A DNA stretch of 64,000 nucleotides, from positions 6,448,001-6,512,000 of the forward strand of contig JARUPY010000290.1 in the NCBI GenBank assembly GCA_029817715.1, given 5' to 3'. Within the stretch, counting starts at the first letter, position 1; each line of letters starts with the position of its first letter. Of this stretch, positions 48,930 through 58,865 are shown piece after piece. A program made the translations under genes and the position numbers. The notes under the pieces were generated by a model. It ran no database searches. It was not told the DNA's origin and worked only from the letters and a program-made list of their open reading frames with translations. The stretch comes from Melastoma dodecandrum. Its lineage: Eukaryota > Streptophyta > Magnoliopsida > Myrtales > Melastomataceae.

Positions 48930-50751
48930 ATGGAACAGAGCCTCTATTTAGAGGAGCCTTATTGCGGCTGGGAGGCTCCCCCTCTGCCTCTGAGGTCAGT
49001 GTCACCCTGTATTTCTTTTGTTATGAAAAATGAAAGATGGGGGGGATGATGCTGTTGTTGTTAATGGTCAGGATGTTCGTGGGGACATGGAATGTGGGAG
49101 GGAAGTCTCCCCACCCTGACCTCAACTTGATGGATTGGCTCAACCTTCATGATCCCGCCGACATTTATGTTCTCGGGTAAAAGAACGAGCCCTCCCCCCA
49201 AACTCTCTCTCTCTTCTTTCTATTTCTAATCCCTGGTACCAAATGGTGTAATGTGTTGGCAGTTTCCAAGAGATAGTCCCACTCAACCCAGGGAACGTCA
49301 TTGTTGGAGTGGACAAGGCTCCCGCCGCCAAATGGCTCTCCCTCATCTCCCATGCCCTCAACGGTTCCCCCTCTGTTTCCCCTGTTCACCTCCGGCCTAG
49401 GATTAGTTTCTCTGACCTCCTCTCCCTGGAGGACGACCATGACTTTGACATGCTCCTCAGATTCAAGTCCGATAGCCCCCTTGATTTTGATCCCTACGGA
49501 GACGAGGCAAGTTCGACCCCAAGCCCACCCTCCTCTTCGGGGAGGCTTCTTTATTGTCTGGCCGCGAGCAAGCAGATGGTTGGGCTGTTCCTTTGCCTTT
49601 GGGTGAGGGAGGACCTGATGCAACATGTTAGCGGTGTCCGGGTCTCCTGTGTGGGCACAGGAATCATGGGCTATCTTGGAAACAAGGTAAATACCCGATG
49701 AATACCGAGATAAATATCAACATTTCGGATAATTGGATAATCTTCTTCTAGTCTGATCAATGTTTCTTTGCGATGGAATTCGTGTGCTGTGCAGGGTTCG
49801 GTTTCAATGAGCATGACACTACACCGTACGAGTTTCTGCTTCGTGTGCACTCATTTGGCCTCCGGAGACAAGGAAGGAGATAAAGTGAGGAGGAATTCGG
49901 ATGTCGCCGAAATACTGAGGAGGACTAAGTTCCCTGCTTCCTCTCGGCTTCGTTTCCAACCGGAAAGCATCCTCCATCACGAGTAAGCCTCTTCCCTCGT
50001 TTTCGTAATAATATAAAGAGATCTTTACAGAAATTATGATTGCTATGAATTAGCAGCAAGATAATATGGCTGGGGGACTTGAATTACCGACTGGTGTCGA
50101 CCCGCGACGACACCAACGAACTGCTTCAGAGGAACAACTGGCAAGCTCTCTTACAGAAGGATCAGGTGAGAATACTAACAAATCGAGATGCCGTCTACCA
50201 AGAGTTCTTCTTAAGTGTCATATGGAGAGATTTTGCATAAACGGATGGCATTTTTTTTTGTGTGTTTGTGTGTATGGCAGCTGAAGATAGAGCAGAAGGC
50301 AGGGAGAGTGTTCAAGGGGTGGGAAGAAGGTATAATCAGCTTTGCTCCGACGTATAAGTACCTCACGGACTCAGATCGCTATGCAGTCCAGGTCAAGGAC
50401 AACAATGGCATTTCAAAGGAGAAGCCCCGCAACCCAGCATGGTAAAACCCAGTTACCCTGATCCCAGACCAAAATATGAAGATTTGGGATGTTGAGGTTG
50501 TTTGTTTTTTGGGCAGGTGTGATAGGATACTGTGGAAAGGGGAAGGGGTGAAGCAGATGTGGTACGGGAGGGGAGAGTACAGATTTTCAGACCACAGGCC
50601 CGTTCATTCCCTGTTCTATGTCCAGTCGGTACAACTTGGGAGGCCCATCATCAGTCCAAGGTTTAGATCCAGGGGAGGACCTGGATTGCTCTCCAGCAGC
50701 CTCCCTGGCTATAAAGTACGAGCCGGGGAGTGGTTTCCCATCCATCCCTAG
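48930..50751 (+). CDS. type I inositol polyphosphate 5-phosphatase
   Basis: Seven exons, 48930-48994, 49072-49176, 49263-49686, 49795-49982, 50057-50165, 50281-50441 and 50517-50751, give 428 aa. An in-frame TAA precedes the chosen ATG. The endonuclease/phosphatase fold is clear: [21 protein letters not shown] (metal Glu), [30 protein letters not shown] (catalytic Asp/Asn), PAWCDRILW and [11 protein letters not shown] (catalytic His). It removes the 5-phosphate from soluble inositol phosphates and perhaps phosphoinositides, damping Ca2+ and phosphoinositide signals. Its TAG stop (50749-50751) lies in the CTAG at which the downstream tandem duplication begins, so its 3' UTR has been copied into units 2 and 3 without the gene. 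At2g37440 is the probable Arabidopsis counterpart. Confidence 0.92.
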
Positions 50752-50995
50752 CTCTTTATGCTATGCTATGCTACTTACGAAGGGTGCTGTGCTACTTACC
50801 AACGGTGACTTTAAGATCAAAAGTTGGGGGTGTACATAAGGAGAGGATGATGATGAATGGGATGATTTTGTTTTTTGTAAAATCGCAGAGGATTTTGGAG
50901 TTGATAAAAAGTTATCCCCCTCCCAGAGTTTGTCTGTCTGACTTAAATAAACCGCTCTCTCTATTTCCGGGGTGGAGTTCAAAGGTTAAAAAAGA

Positions 50996-51083
50996 GTCAA
51001 AGTCAACCCTGCGTGCGACATTGCACAGGAAAACTCTCTTTCTTTCCTCGCTGTCTGGTCCCTCGTGACTGTGTCCAAGTCAA
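50996..51083 (+). promoter_or_regulatory. W-box cluster in the receptor-kinase promoter
   Basis: Three AGTCAA sites (TTGACT on the other strand) at about 50995-51000, 51001-51006 and 51078-51083 fit the WRKY W-box TTGAC(C/T). They lie 160-250 bp before the likely ATG and recur in units 2 and 3. WRKY binding is inferred and would suit a pathogen-responsive gene. Confidence 0.45.
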
Positions 51084-51244
51084 GTTTGTCCCAAAAGGAG
51101 GAGGTCCATCAAATCTTCTTCCCTGATTGCCGCCAATGTTGATTGATCTCTCATCCATCCCCCCCATACATAATTAATAATCTTTATCAGCCTTCCTTCC
51201 CACATCTTCCTCCTCTGATTCATTTCCCATTTCCAGCAGCAGCC

Positions 51245-53581
51245 ATGATTCTCCTTCTCCTCCTCTGCCTTATTCCCCCTTCCCTTTCCCAGAACATCTC
51301 CAGCTACACCTCCTCCAGCTCCCCATGGCTACCCACCTCCACCCAGTTCCTCCTCTCCCCAAACTCTGTCTTTGCCGCCTCCTTCCTGGCTTCCTCCTCC
51401 TCCAACTCCACCTTCTCCTTCTCCGTCTACTACCACAACCTCACCCCTACCACCGTCGTCTGGTCCTCCTCCCCCGTTCCCTCCTCCTCCTCCCTCTCCA
51501 TCTCCTCCTCCCCCTCTCTCCTCTACCTCAACACTTCCTCCGGCCGCAACGCCTTCCCAGGTAACACCTCCGCCTCCTCCTCCAACTCCATCGTCTCCCT
51601 CTCCCTTCGTGACGACGGCTGCCTCATTTTCGGGAGTGGCTGGCGGAGCTTCGACTACCCGACCGACACCTTCCTCCCCGGCCAGACCATGAATGGGACG
51701 AGGTTGGTCTCCCTGAACGGTAGGTTCTCCTTCGATGCCAAGGTCCTCACGTTCAATGACACCAATGTTTATTGGCCTGGATATAACGGGAAAAAGTTCC
51801 TTGAGCTCAGCCCTATCGGGGACATCGACCAGGAAGGTGGAGGATTGGTCATGTCGGCCGATTCCGGAGATTCCAGATTGAGGAGGGTGGTGCTTGGTAA
51901 TGATGGTAACCTTAGGATGTTCAGTTATCAGGATAATGTTTGGAACATGGTCTGGCAGGCTATTCCGGAACTGTGCCAGATTCATGGCTCCTGCGGTAAG
52001 AACTCTATCTGTTTGAGTGACGGCGCCAATTCGACCTACTGTGTTTGTCCCCCGGGGTTTCGTCCTATTTCGGATGGCAACTATGATTGCGAGCGGAAGA
52101 TCGAGATCACAAGTTTTGCCAATGCGAAGTTCCTGAGGCTAGACTATGTCAATTTCTCCGGTGGGAGTAACCAGACCAGTTTGAGCGTCAGCAATTTCAG
52201 TGACTGTCAGGCTAGATGCTTGGCTCAGTCCACCTGTGAGGGCTTCATGGTTAAGTACGACGGAAGCGGGTTCTGTGTTCTGCAGTTGGGTAGGCTCTTG
52301 TATGGATACTGGTCCACGGGGAACGAAGTAGCCATGTTCCTGATGGTGGATAAGCTTGAAACCGATCAGTCTAATTTCACTGGTTTAACGAGCTTGTTGG
52401 AGACTTCCTGTCCTGTCATCATTAGCTTGCCCTATCCACCTGGCAAATCCAGTGCCGATGCCAGGAACATTGCCATTGTGTGCACCTTGTTTGCTGCCGA
52501 GTTGATATCTGGGATGGCGTTTTTCTGGGCATTCCTGAAGAAGTATATAAAATACAGGAACATGGCTCAGACTCTCGGTCTCGAGTTGCTTCCTGCTGGA
52601 GGTCCAAAGCGGTTCACTTTGGCAGAGATCAAGGAGGCCACGAATGGGTTTTCCGATCCGATCGGGAAGGGTGGATTCGGTGACGTATACAAAGGGGAGT
52701 TGAGCGATAAGAGGGTTGTTGCCGTCAAGTGCCTGAAGAATGTCGCTGGCGGGGATGGGGAGTTTTGGGCAGAGGTTACAATCATTGCGAGGATGCACCA
52801 TCTCAATCTGGTGAGGCTGTGGGGATTTTGTGTCGAGAAGGGTCAGAGGATACTCGTATACGAGTACGTGCCTAACGGGTCCCTCGACAAGTTCTTGTTC
52901 CAGCACAACCGCAGCAGGAGCGAGGAAGACATGGGTGAGGTTGCCGGAGAGCGTAAACCCGTGCTCGATTGGGGCATCAGATACAGAATAGCGGTGGGAG
53001 TTGCTCGGGCGATTGCCTACCTGCACGAAGAATGCTTGGAGTGGGTCTTGCATTGCGACATCAAGCCCGAGAACATACTGTTGGGGGACGACTTCTGCCC
53101 CAAGATATCGGATTTCGGACTTGCCAAGCTGAGGAAGAAGGAAGACATGGTAAGCATGTCACGCATCAGGGGCACGAGAGGGTACATGGCCCCGGAGTGG
53201 GCGAAGACGGACCAAATAACTCCGAAGGCGGACGTGTACAGCTTCGGGATGGTGCTGCTGGAGCTGGTGAGTGGGGTGAGGAACTTTGAGATGCAGGGGT
53301 CACTGATGGACAGCGAGGACTGGTACTTCCCCGGGTGGGCGTTCGACAAGGCATTCAAGGAGATGAAGGTGGAGGACATCCTGGACCGTCAGATAAAGCA
53401 TGCGTACGACAACAGGGTACACCTGAAGCTGGTGGACAGGATGGTGAAGACGGCGATGTGGTGCCTGCAGGATAGGCCGGAGCTAAGGCCGTCGATGGGG
53501 AAGGTGGCAAAGATGCTGGAGGGGACGGTAGAGATTATGGAACCGAAGAAGCCGACCATATTCTATCTTGGGGATGAATAG
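51245..53581 (+). CDS. G-type lectin S-receptor-like kinase, copy 1
   Basis: Single exon. The ATG at 51245 is preferred to the in-frame ATG at 51143 because it starts directly with a signal peptide (MILLLLLCLIPPSLSQ), giving 778 aa. Order: Ser-rich B-lectin domain with SFDYPTDTFLPGQ (about 17-145); S-locus/EGF-like part with CQIHGSCGKNSIC (about 243-280); PAN-like domain (about 295-370); membrane helix IAIVCTLFAAELISGMAFFWAF (about 408-430); kinase from about 458, with GKGGFGDVYKG, VAVKCLK, LHCDIKPENILL and DFGLAKL. The catalytic loop is Cys-Asp, so it is a non-RD kinase, common among immune receptors. It would sit in the plasma membrane and sense an apoplastic ligand, which is unknown. It is intact and lacks introns, as is usual for the family. 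Confidence 0.93.
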   Translation: MILLLLLCLIPPSLSQNISSYTSSSSPWLPTSTQFLLSPNSVFAASFLASSSSNSTFSFSVYYHNLTPTTVVWSSSPVPSSSSLSISSSPSLLYLNTSSGRNAFPGNTSASSSNSIVSLSLRDDGCLIFGSGWRSFDYPTDTFLPGQTMNGTRLVSLNGRFSFDAKVLTFNDTNVYWPGYNGKKFLELSPIGDIDQEGGGLVMSADSGDSRLRRVVLGNDGNLRMFSYQDNVWNMVWQAIPELCQIHGSCGKNSICLSDGANSTYCVCPPGFRPISDGNYDCERKIEITSFANAKFLRLDYVNFSGGSNQTSLSVSNFSDCQARCLAQSTCEGFMVKYDGSGFCVLQLGRLLYGYWSTGNEVAMFLMVDKLETDQSNFTGLTSLLETSCPVIISLPYPPGKSSADARNIAIVCTLFAAELISGMAFFWAFLKKYIKYRNMAQTLGLELLPAGGPKRFTLAEIKEATNGFSDPIGKGGFGDVYKGELSDKRVVAVKCLKNVAGGDGEFWAEVTIIARMHHLNLVRLWGFCVEKGQRILVYEYVPNGSLDKFLFQHNRSRSEEDMGEVAGERKPVLDWGIRYRIAVGVARAIAYLHEECLEWVLHCDIKPENILLGDDFCPKISDFGLAKLRKKEDMVSMSRIRGTRGYMAPEWAKTDQITPKADVYSFGMVLLELVSGVRNFEMQGSLMDSEDWYFPGWAFDKAFKEMKVEDILDRQIKHAYDNRVHLKLVDRMVKTAMWCLQDRPELRPSMGKVAKMLEGTVEIMEPKKPTIFYLGDE

Positions 53582-54255
53582 AAGAAAACACAGGAAGATG
53601 AAGTGTGTGTTGTTACGATCAACCATTGATTTTTGGAGGATCCTTCAAAAGTTTGGATTATATTGGATTGTGGTGTTATTGTAGTAGTTCAGTTACCAAA
53701 CGATGAAGAGGAGGGAGGGATGATGATGCACTTCCACCCCCTTTCTACAGGAGTTGTCTCTTTGGAAACCGTTTGCAGGATATACTTTTTTCTTTTGATC
53801 ATGTTACGATCAAAATCACATCATCGTAACCCCAATTGGGAGGGAAAACGGGGGAAGGCCGCCGCCAGCCACGAGAGACAAACAAACGCAAGTGGACGTG
53901 GCCTTTTTCCTATCCTCTTGGTAAGAGTCAACTATTCAATGTACAGAATACGACATCCCAACCCCCCTCCTCCGCCGGGTACTTGACTTGATCTTCAAGT
54001 GATTCGCCAAAAAAAAAAAAAAGAAGAGGAAAAGAAGGTGTGGGGGGAAGCGGCTAACGTGCCGTTAACGGCACGTTACGTGAGGTGTACTAATTTCGAC
54101 CCCGATTTAGTACAATGTACTAACTCGGTTAGTACATTTTGAAATTACTAATGATGTACTAACACTGTAGTTAGTACAGTGTACTAAGTGGTACTGTTTT
54201 TGTACTAGTAATGATTAGTACAATGTACTAATAGGAACTGTTCTTGTACTAGTAA

Positions 54256-54958
54256 TGTACAAGTGTACTAGTTGGTACGAAACAGGAACAGTAATCGTTA
54301 GTACACTGTACATATGTACACTGTACTAGTGTACTAGTTGGTACGAAACAGGAACAGTAATCGTTAGTACACTGTACATATGTACACTGTACTAGTGTAC
54401 TAGTTGGTACGAAACAGGAACAGTAATCGTTAGTACACTGTACATATGTACACTGTACTAGTGTACTAGTTGGTACGAAACAGGAACAGTAATCGTTAGT
54501 ACACTGTACATATGTACAGGGTACTAGTATACTAGTTGGTACGAAACAGGAACAGTAATCGTTAGTACACTGTACATATGTACAGTGTACTAGTGTACTA
54601 GTTGGTACGAAACATGAACAGTAATCGTTAGTACACTGTACATATGTACAGTGTACTAGTGTACTAGTTGGTACGAAACAGGAACAGTAACTATTAGTAC
54701 AGTGTACATATGTACAGTGTACTAGTGTACTAATTGGTACGAAACAGGAACAGTAACTATTAGTACACTGTACATATGTACACTGTACTAGTGTACTAGT
54801 TGGTACGAAACAGGAACAGTACTCGTTAGTACACTGTACATGTGTACACTGTACTAGTGTACTAGTTGGTACGAAACAGGAACAGTAATCGTTAGTACAC
54901 TGTACATATGTACACTGTACTAGTGTACTAGTTGGCACGAAACAAGAATAGAAACATG
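54256..54958 (-). repeat. 66-bp GTAC-rich satellite, left array, unit 1
   Basis: About ten 66-bp monomers. Each has ACTAGTGTACTAGTTGGTAC, GAAACAGGAACAGTAATCG and the palindromic core TGTACATATGTACA, with six GTAC tetranucleotides per monomer. Because 66 is divisible by three and the unit lacks stops in one frame, a long spurious reverse open frame with a 22-residue repeat results. Confidence 0.9.
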
Positions 54959-55231
54959 TACTAACACTGTCGATGGTACACCATTAGTAATTAATAGTTA
55001 CGGAAATTATCGGTGTGTACTAATGTAACTGGTTCATTTGGTAGTTCAATACTAATACAACCAAGCCAAAAACCGAACCTAATGTTGGGTGTGAATTTAC
55101 CATTTAGGACACTGCCATCCGACTTTTTTCTCGTTGTCTTCCTCTCGAAGCCTCGTCACAATCTCGCAGATACAAGTCCCCGAAGTGAAGAGTTATCCAA
55201 ACCTTGGAGGTGGAATCCCGTCCGCGCTTTC

Positions 55232-55567
55232 AGTACACTAGTACACTGTACATATGTACAGTGTACTAACCGTCACTGTTCATGTTTCGTACCAACAAGT
55301 ACACTAGTACACTGTACATATGTACAGTGTACTAACCGTCACTGTTCATGTTTCGTACCAACTAGTACACTAGTACAGTGTACATATGTACAGTGTACTA
55401 ACGAGTACTGTTCCTGTTTCGTACCAACTAGTACACTAGTACAGTGTACATATGTACAGTGTACTAATAGTTACTGTTCCTGTTTCGTACCAATTAGTAC
55501 ACTAGTACACTGTACATATGTACAGTGTACTAATAGTTACTGTTCCTGTTTCGTACCAACTAGTACA
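55232..55567 (+). repeat. 66-bp satellite, right inverted array, unit 1
   Basis: Five monomers in the opposite orientation to the left array, forming a kilobase-scale inverted repeat around the 270-bp interior. The last monomer is cut at ACTAG and joins phosphatase 3' UTR sequence. Confidence 0.9.
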
Positions 55568-56064
55568 CTAGCTCTTTATGCTATGCTATGCTACTTACGA
55601 AGGGTGCTGTGCTACTTACCAACGGTGACTTTAAGATCAAAAGTTGGGGGTGTACATAAGGAGAGGATGATGATGAATGGGATGATTTTGTTTTTTGTAA
55701 AATCGCAGAGGATTTTGGAGTTGATAAAAAGTTATCCCCCTCCCAGAGTTTGTCTGTCTGACTTAAATAAACCGCTCTCTCTATTTCCGGGGTGGAGTTC
55801 AAAGGTTAAAAAAGAGTCAAAGTCAACCCTGCGTGCGACATTGCACAGGAAAACTCTCTTTCTTTCCTCGCTGTCTGGTCCCTCGTGACTGTGTCCAAGT
55901 CAAGTTTGTCCCAAAAGGAGGAGGTCCATCAAATCTTCTTCCCTGATTGCCGCCAATGTTGATTGATCTCTCATCCATCCCCCCCATACATAATTAATAA
56001 TCTTTATCAGCCTTCCTTCCCACATCTTCCTCCTCTGATTCATTTCCCATTTCCAGCAGCAGCC

Positions 56065-58401
56065 ATGATTCTCCTTCTCCTCCTCTGCCTTATTCCCCCT
56101 TCCCTTTCCCAGAACATCTCCAGCTACACCTCCTCCAGCTCCCCATGGCTACCCACCTCCACCCAGTTCCTCCTCTCCCCAAACTCTGTCTTTGCCGCCT
56201 CCTTCCTGGCTTCCTCCTCCTCCAACTCCACCTTCTCCTTCTCCGTCTACTACCACAACCTCACCCCTACCACCGTCGTCTGGTCCTCCTCCCCCGTTCC
56301 CTCCTCCTCCTCCCTCTCCATCTCCTCCTCCCCCTCTCTCCTCTACCTCAACACTTCCTCCGGCCGCAACGCCTTCCCAGGTAACACCTCCGCCTCCTCC
56401 TCCAACTCCATCGTCTCCCTCTCCCTTCGTGACGACGGCTGCCTCATTTTCGGGAGTGGCTGGCGGAGCTTCGACTACCCGACCGACACCTTCCTCCCCG
56501 GCCAGACCATGAATGGGACGAGGTTGGTCTCCCTGAACGGTAGGTTCTCCTTCGATGCCAAGGTCCTCACGTTCAATGACACCAATGTTTATTGGCCTGG
56601 ATATAACGGGAAAAAGTTCCTTGAGCTCAGCCCTATCGGGGACATCGACCAGGAAGGTGGAGGATTGGTCATGTCGGCCGATTCCGGAGATTCCAGATTG
56701 AGGAGGGTGGTGCTTGGTAATGATGGTAACCTTAGGATGTTCAGTTATCAGGATAATGTTTGGAACATGGTCTGGCAGGCTATTCCGGAACTGTGCCAGA
56801 TTCATGGCTCCTGCGGTAAGAACTCTATCTGTTTGAGTGACGGCGCCAATTCGACCTACTGTGTTTGTCCCCCGGGGTTTCGTCCTATTTCGGATGGCAA
56901 CTATGATTGCGAGCGGAAGATCGAGATCACAAGTTTTGCCAATGCGAAGTTCCTGAGGCTAGACTATGTCAATTTCTCCGGTGGGAGTAACCAGACCAGT
57001 TTGAGCGTCAGCAATTTCAGTGACTGTCAGGCTAGATGCTTGGCTCAGTCCACCTGTGAGGGCTTCATGGTTAAGTACGACGGAAGCGGGTTCTGTGTTC
57101 TGCAGTTGGGTAGGCTCTTGTATGGATACTGGTCCACGGGGAACGAAGTAGCCATGTTCCTGATGGTGGATAAGCTTGAAACCGATCAGTCTAATTTCAC
57201 TGGTTTAACGAGCTTGTTGGAGACTTCCTGTCCTGTCATCATTAGCTTGCCCTATCCACCTGGCAAATCCAGTGCCGATGCCAGGAACATTGCCATTGTG
57301 TGCACCTTGTTTGCTGCCGAGTTGATATCTGGGATGGCGTTTTTCTGGGCATTCCTGAAGAAGTATATAAAATACAGGAACATGGCTCAGACTCTCGGTC
57401 TCGAGTTGCTTCCTGCTGGAGGTCCAAAGCGGTTCACTTTGGCAGAGATCAAGGAGGCCACGAATGGGTTTTCCGATCCGATCGGGAAGGGTGGATTCGG
57501 TGACGTATACAAAGGGGAGTTGAGCGATAAGAGGGTTGTTGCCGTCAAGTGCCTGAAGAATGTCGCTGGCGGGGATGGGGAGTTTTGGGCAGAGGTTACA
57601 ATCATTGCGAGGATGCACCATCTCAATCTGGTGAGGCTGTGGGGATTTTGTGTCGAGAAGGGTCAGAGGATACTCGTATACGAGTACGTGCCTAACGGGT
57701 CCCTCGACAAGTTCTTGTTCCAGCACAACCGCAGCAGGAGCGAGGAAGACATGGGTGAGGTTGCCGGAGAGCGTAAACCCGTGCTCGATTGGGGCATCAG
57801 ATACAGAATAGCGGTGGGAGTTGCTCGGGCGATTGCCTACCTGCACGAAGAATGCTTGGAGTGGGTCTTGCATTGCGACATCAAGCCCGAGAACATACTG
57901 TTGGGGGACGACTTCTGCCCCAAGATATCGGATTTCGGACTTGCCAAGCTGAGGAAGAAGGAAGACATGGTAAGCATGTCACGCATCAGGGGCACGAGAG
58001 GGTACATGGCCCCGGAGTGGGCGAAGACGGACCAAATAACTCCGAAGGCGGACGTGTACAGCTTCGGGATGGTGCTGCTGGAGCTGGTGAGTGGGGTGAG
58101 GAACTTTGAGATGCAGGGGTCACTGATGGACAGCGAGGACTGGTACTTCCCCGGGTGGGCGTTCGACAAGGCATTCAAGGAGATGAAGGTGGAGGACATC
58201 CTGGACCGTCAGATAAAGCATGCGTACGACAACAGGGTACACCTGAAGCTGGTGGACAGGATGGTGAAGACGGCGATGTGGTGCCTGCAGGATAGGCCGG
58301 AGCTAAGGCCGTCGATGGGGAAGGTGGCAAAGATGCTGGAGGGGACGGTAGAGATTATGGAACCGAAGAAGCCGACCATATTCTATCTTGGGGATGAATA
58401 G
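56065..58401 (+). CDS. G-type lectin S-receptor-like kinase, copy 2
   Basis: The 778-aa product is identical in translation to copy 1, so all motifs hold (signal peptide, lectin, EGF/PAN, membrane helix, non-RD kinase). Its promoter, with three W-boxes, now lies about 250 bp downstream of the satellite array instead of behind the phosphatase gene. Expression may therefore differ despite the identical protein. An in-frame ATG at 55963 is the alternative start. Confidence 0.93.
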   Translation: MILLLLLCLIPPSLSQNISSYTSSSSPWLPTSTQFLLSPNSVFAASFLASSSSNSTFSFSVYYHNLTPTTVVWSSSPVPSSSSLSISSSPSLLYLNTSSGRNAFPGNTSASSSNSIVSLSLRDDGCLIFGSGWRSFDYPTDTFLPGQTMNGTRLVSLNGRFSFDAKVLTFNDTNVYWPGYNGKKFLELSPIGDIDQEGGGLVMSADSGDSRLRRVVLGNDGNLRMFSYQDNVWNMVWQAIPELCQIHGSCGKNSICLSDGANSTYCVCPPGFRPISDGNYDCERKIEITSFANAKFLRLDYVNFSGGSNQTSLSVSNFSDCQARCLAQSTCEGFMVKYDGSGFCVLQLGRLLYGYWSTGNEVAMFLMVDKLETDQSNFTGLTSLLETSCPVIISLPYPPGKSSADARNIAIVCTLFAAELISGMAFFWAFLKKYIKYRNMAQTLGLELLPAGGPKRFTLAEIKEATNGFSDPIGKGGFGDVYKGELSDKRVVAVKCLKNVAGGDGEFWAEVTIIARMHHLNLVRLWGFCVEKGQRILVYEYVPNGSLDKFLFQHNRSRSEEDMGEVAGERKPVLDWGIRYRIAVGVARAIAYLHEECLEWVLHCDIKPENILLGDDFCPKISDFGLAKLRKKEDMVSMSRIRGTRGYMAPEWAKTDQITPKADVYSFGMVLLELVSGVRNFEMQGSLMDSEDWYFPGWAFDKAFKEMKVEDILDRQIKHAYDNRVHLKLVDRMVKTAMWCLQDRPELRPSMGKVAKMLEGTVEIMEPKKPTIFYLGDE

Positions 58402-58865
58402 AAGAAAACACAGGAAGATGAAGTGTGTGTTGTTACGATCAACCATTGATTTTTGGAGGATCCTTCAAAAGTTTGGATTATATTGGATTGTGGTGTTATT
58501 GGAGTAGTTCAGTTACCAAACGATGAAGAGGAGGGAGGGATGATGATGCACTTCCACCCCCTTTCTACAGGAGTTGTCTCTTTGGAAACCGTTTGCAGGA
58601 TATACTTTTTTCTTTTGATCATGTTACGATCAAAATCACATCATCGTAACCCCAATTGGGAGGGAAAACGGGGGAAGGCCGCCGCCAGCCACGAGAGACA
58701 AACAAACGCAAGTGGACGTGGCCTTTTTCCTATCCTCTTGGTAAGAGTCAACTATTCAATGTACAGAATACGACATCCCAACCCCCCTCCTCCGCCGGGT
58801 ACTTGACTTGATCTTCAAGTGATTCGCCAAAAAAAAAAAAAAGAAGAGGAAAAGAAGGTGTGGGG

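Larger units (their letters stand above)
50748..55567 (+). repeat. tandem duplication unit 1 (4,820 bp)
   Basis: Runs from the CTAG of the phosphatase stop codon to the base before the next CTAG junction. It contains phosphatase 3' UTR, receptor-kinase promoter and gene, and a truncated Mutator-like element. Unit 2 starts at 55568 with the same sequence. Fixed landmarks such as gene start, element tip and element interior are exactly 4,820 bp apart. Confidence 0.95.
54046..55567 (+). mobile_element. non-autonomous Mutator-like element, right end missing (unit 1)
   Basis: Left tip GGAAGCGGCTA (54046-54056) is identical to the right tip of the element at 3641-13026. Then come a perfect 20-bp palindrome (54057-54076), TACGTG, a left satellite array (about 54256-54958), about 270 bp of unique interior (54959-55231) and an inverted satellite array (about 55232-55567). 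The array stops at the duplication junction without the expected right tip. No transposase frame exists, so movement would need a helper such as the element at 3.6 kb. The family assignment rests on tip and architecture. Confidence 0.75.

Noticed and set aside
51329..51985. Long reverse-strand open frame over the receptor lectin domain (repeated in copies 2 and 3)
   Set aside because: It is a shadow of the Ser/Pro-codon-rich sense strand. Its Gly/Val-rich low-complexity sequence has no family features.
54249..54938. A 229-codon reverse open frame with perfect 22-residue Cys-rich repeats
   Set aside because: It is the 66-bp satellite read in a stop-free frame. It has no independent start context, shifts state with monomer changes and is mirrored by a forward frame in the inverted array.
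55013..55888. A 291-codon forward frame running from element interior through satellite into phosphatase 3' UTR
   Set aside because: It spans a duplication junction and three unrelated sequence types. The shorter equivalent in unit 2 shows it is fortuitous.
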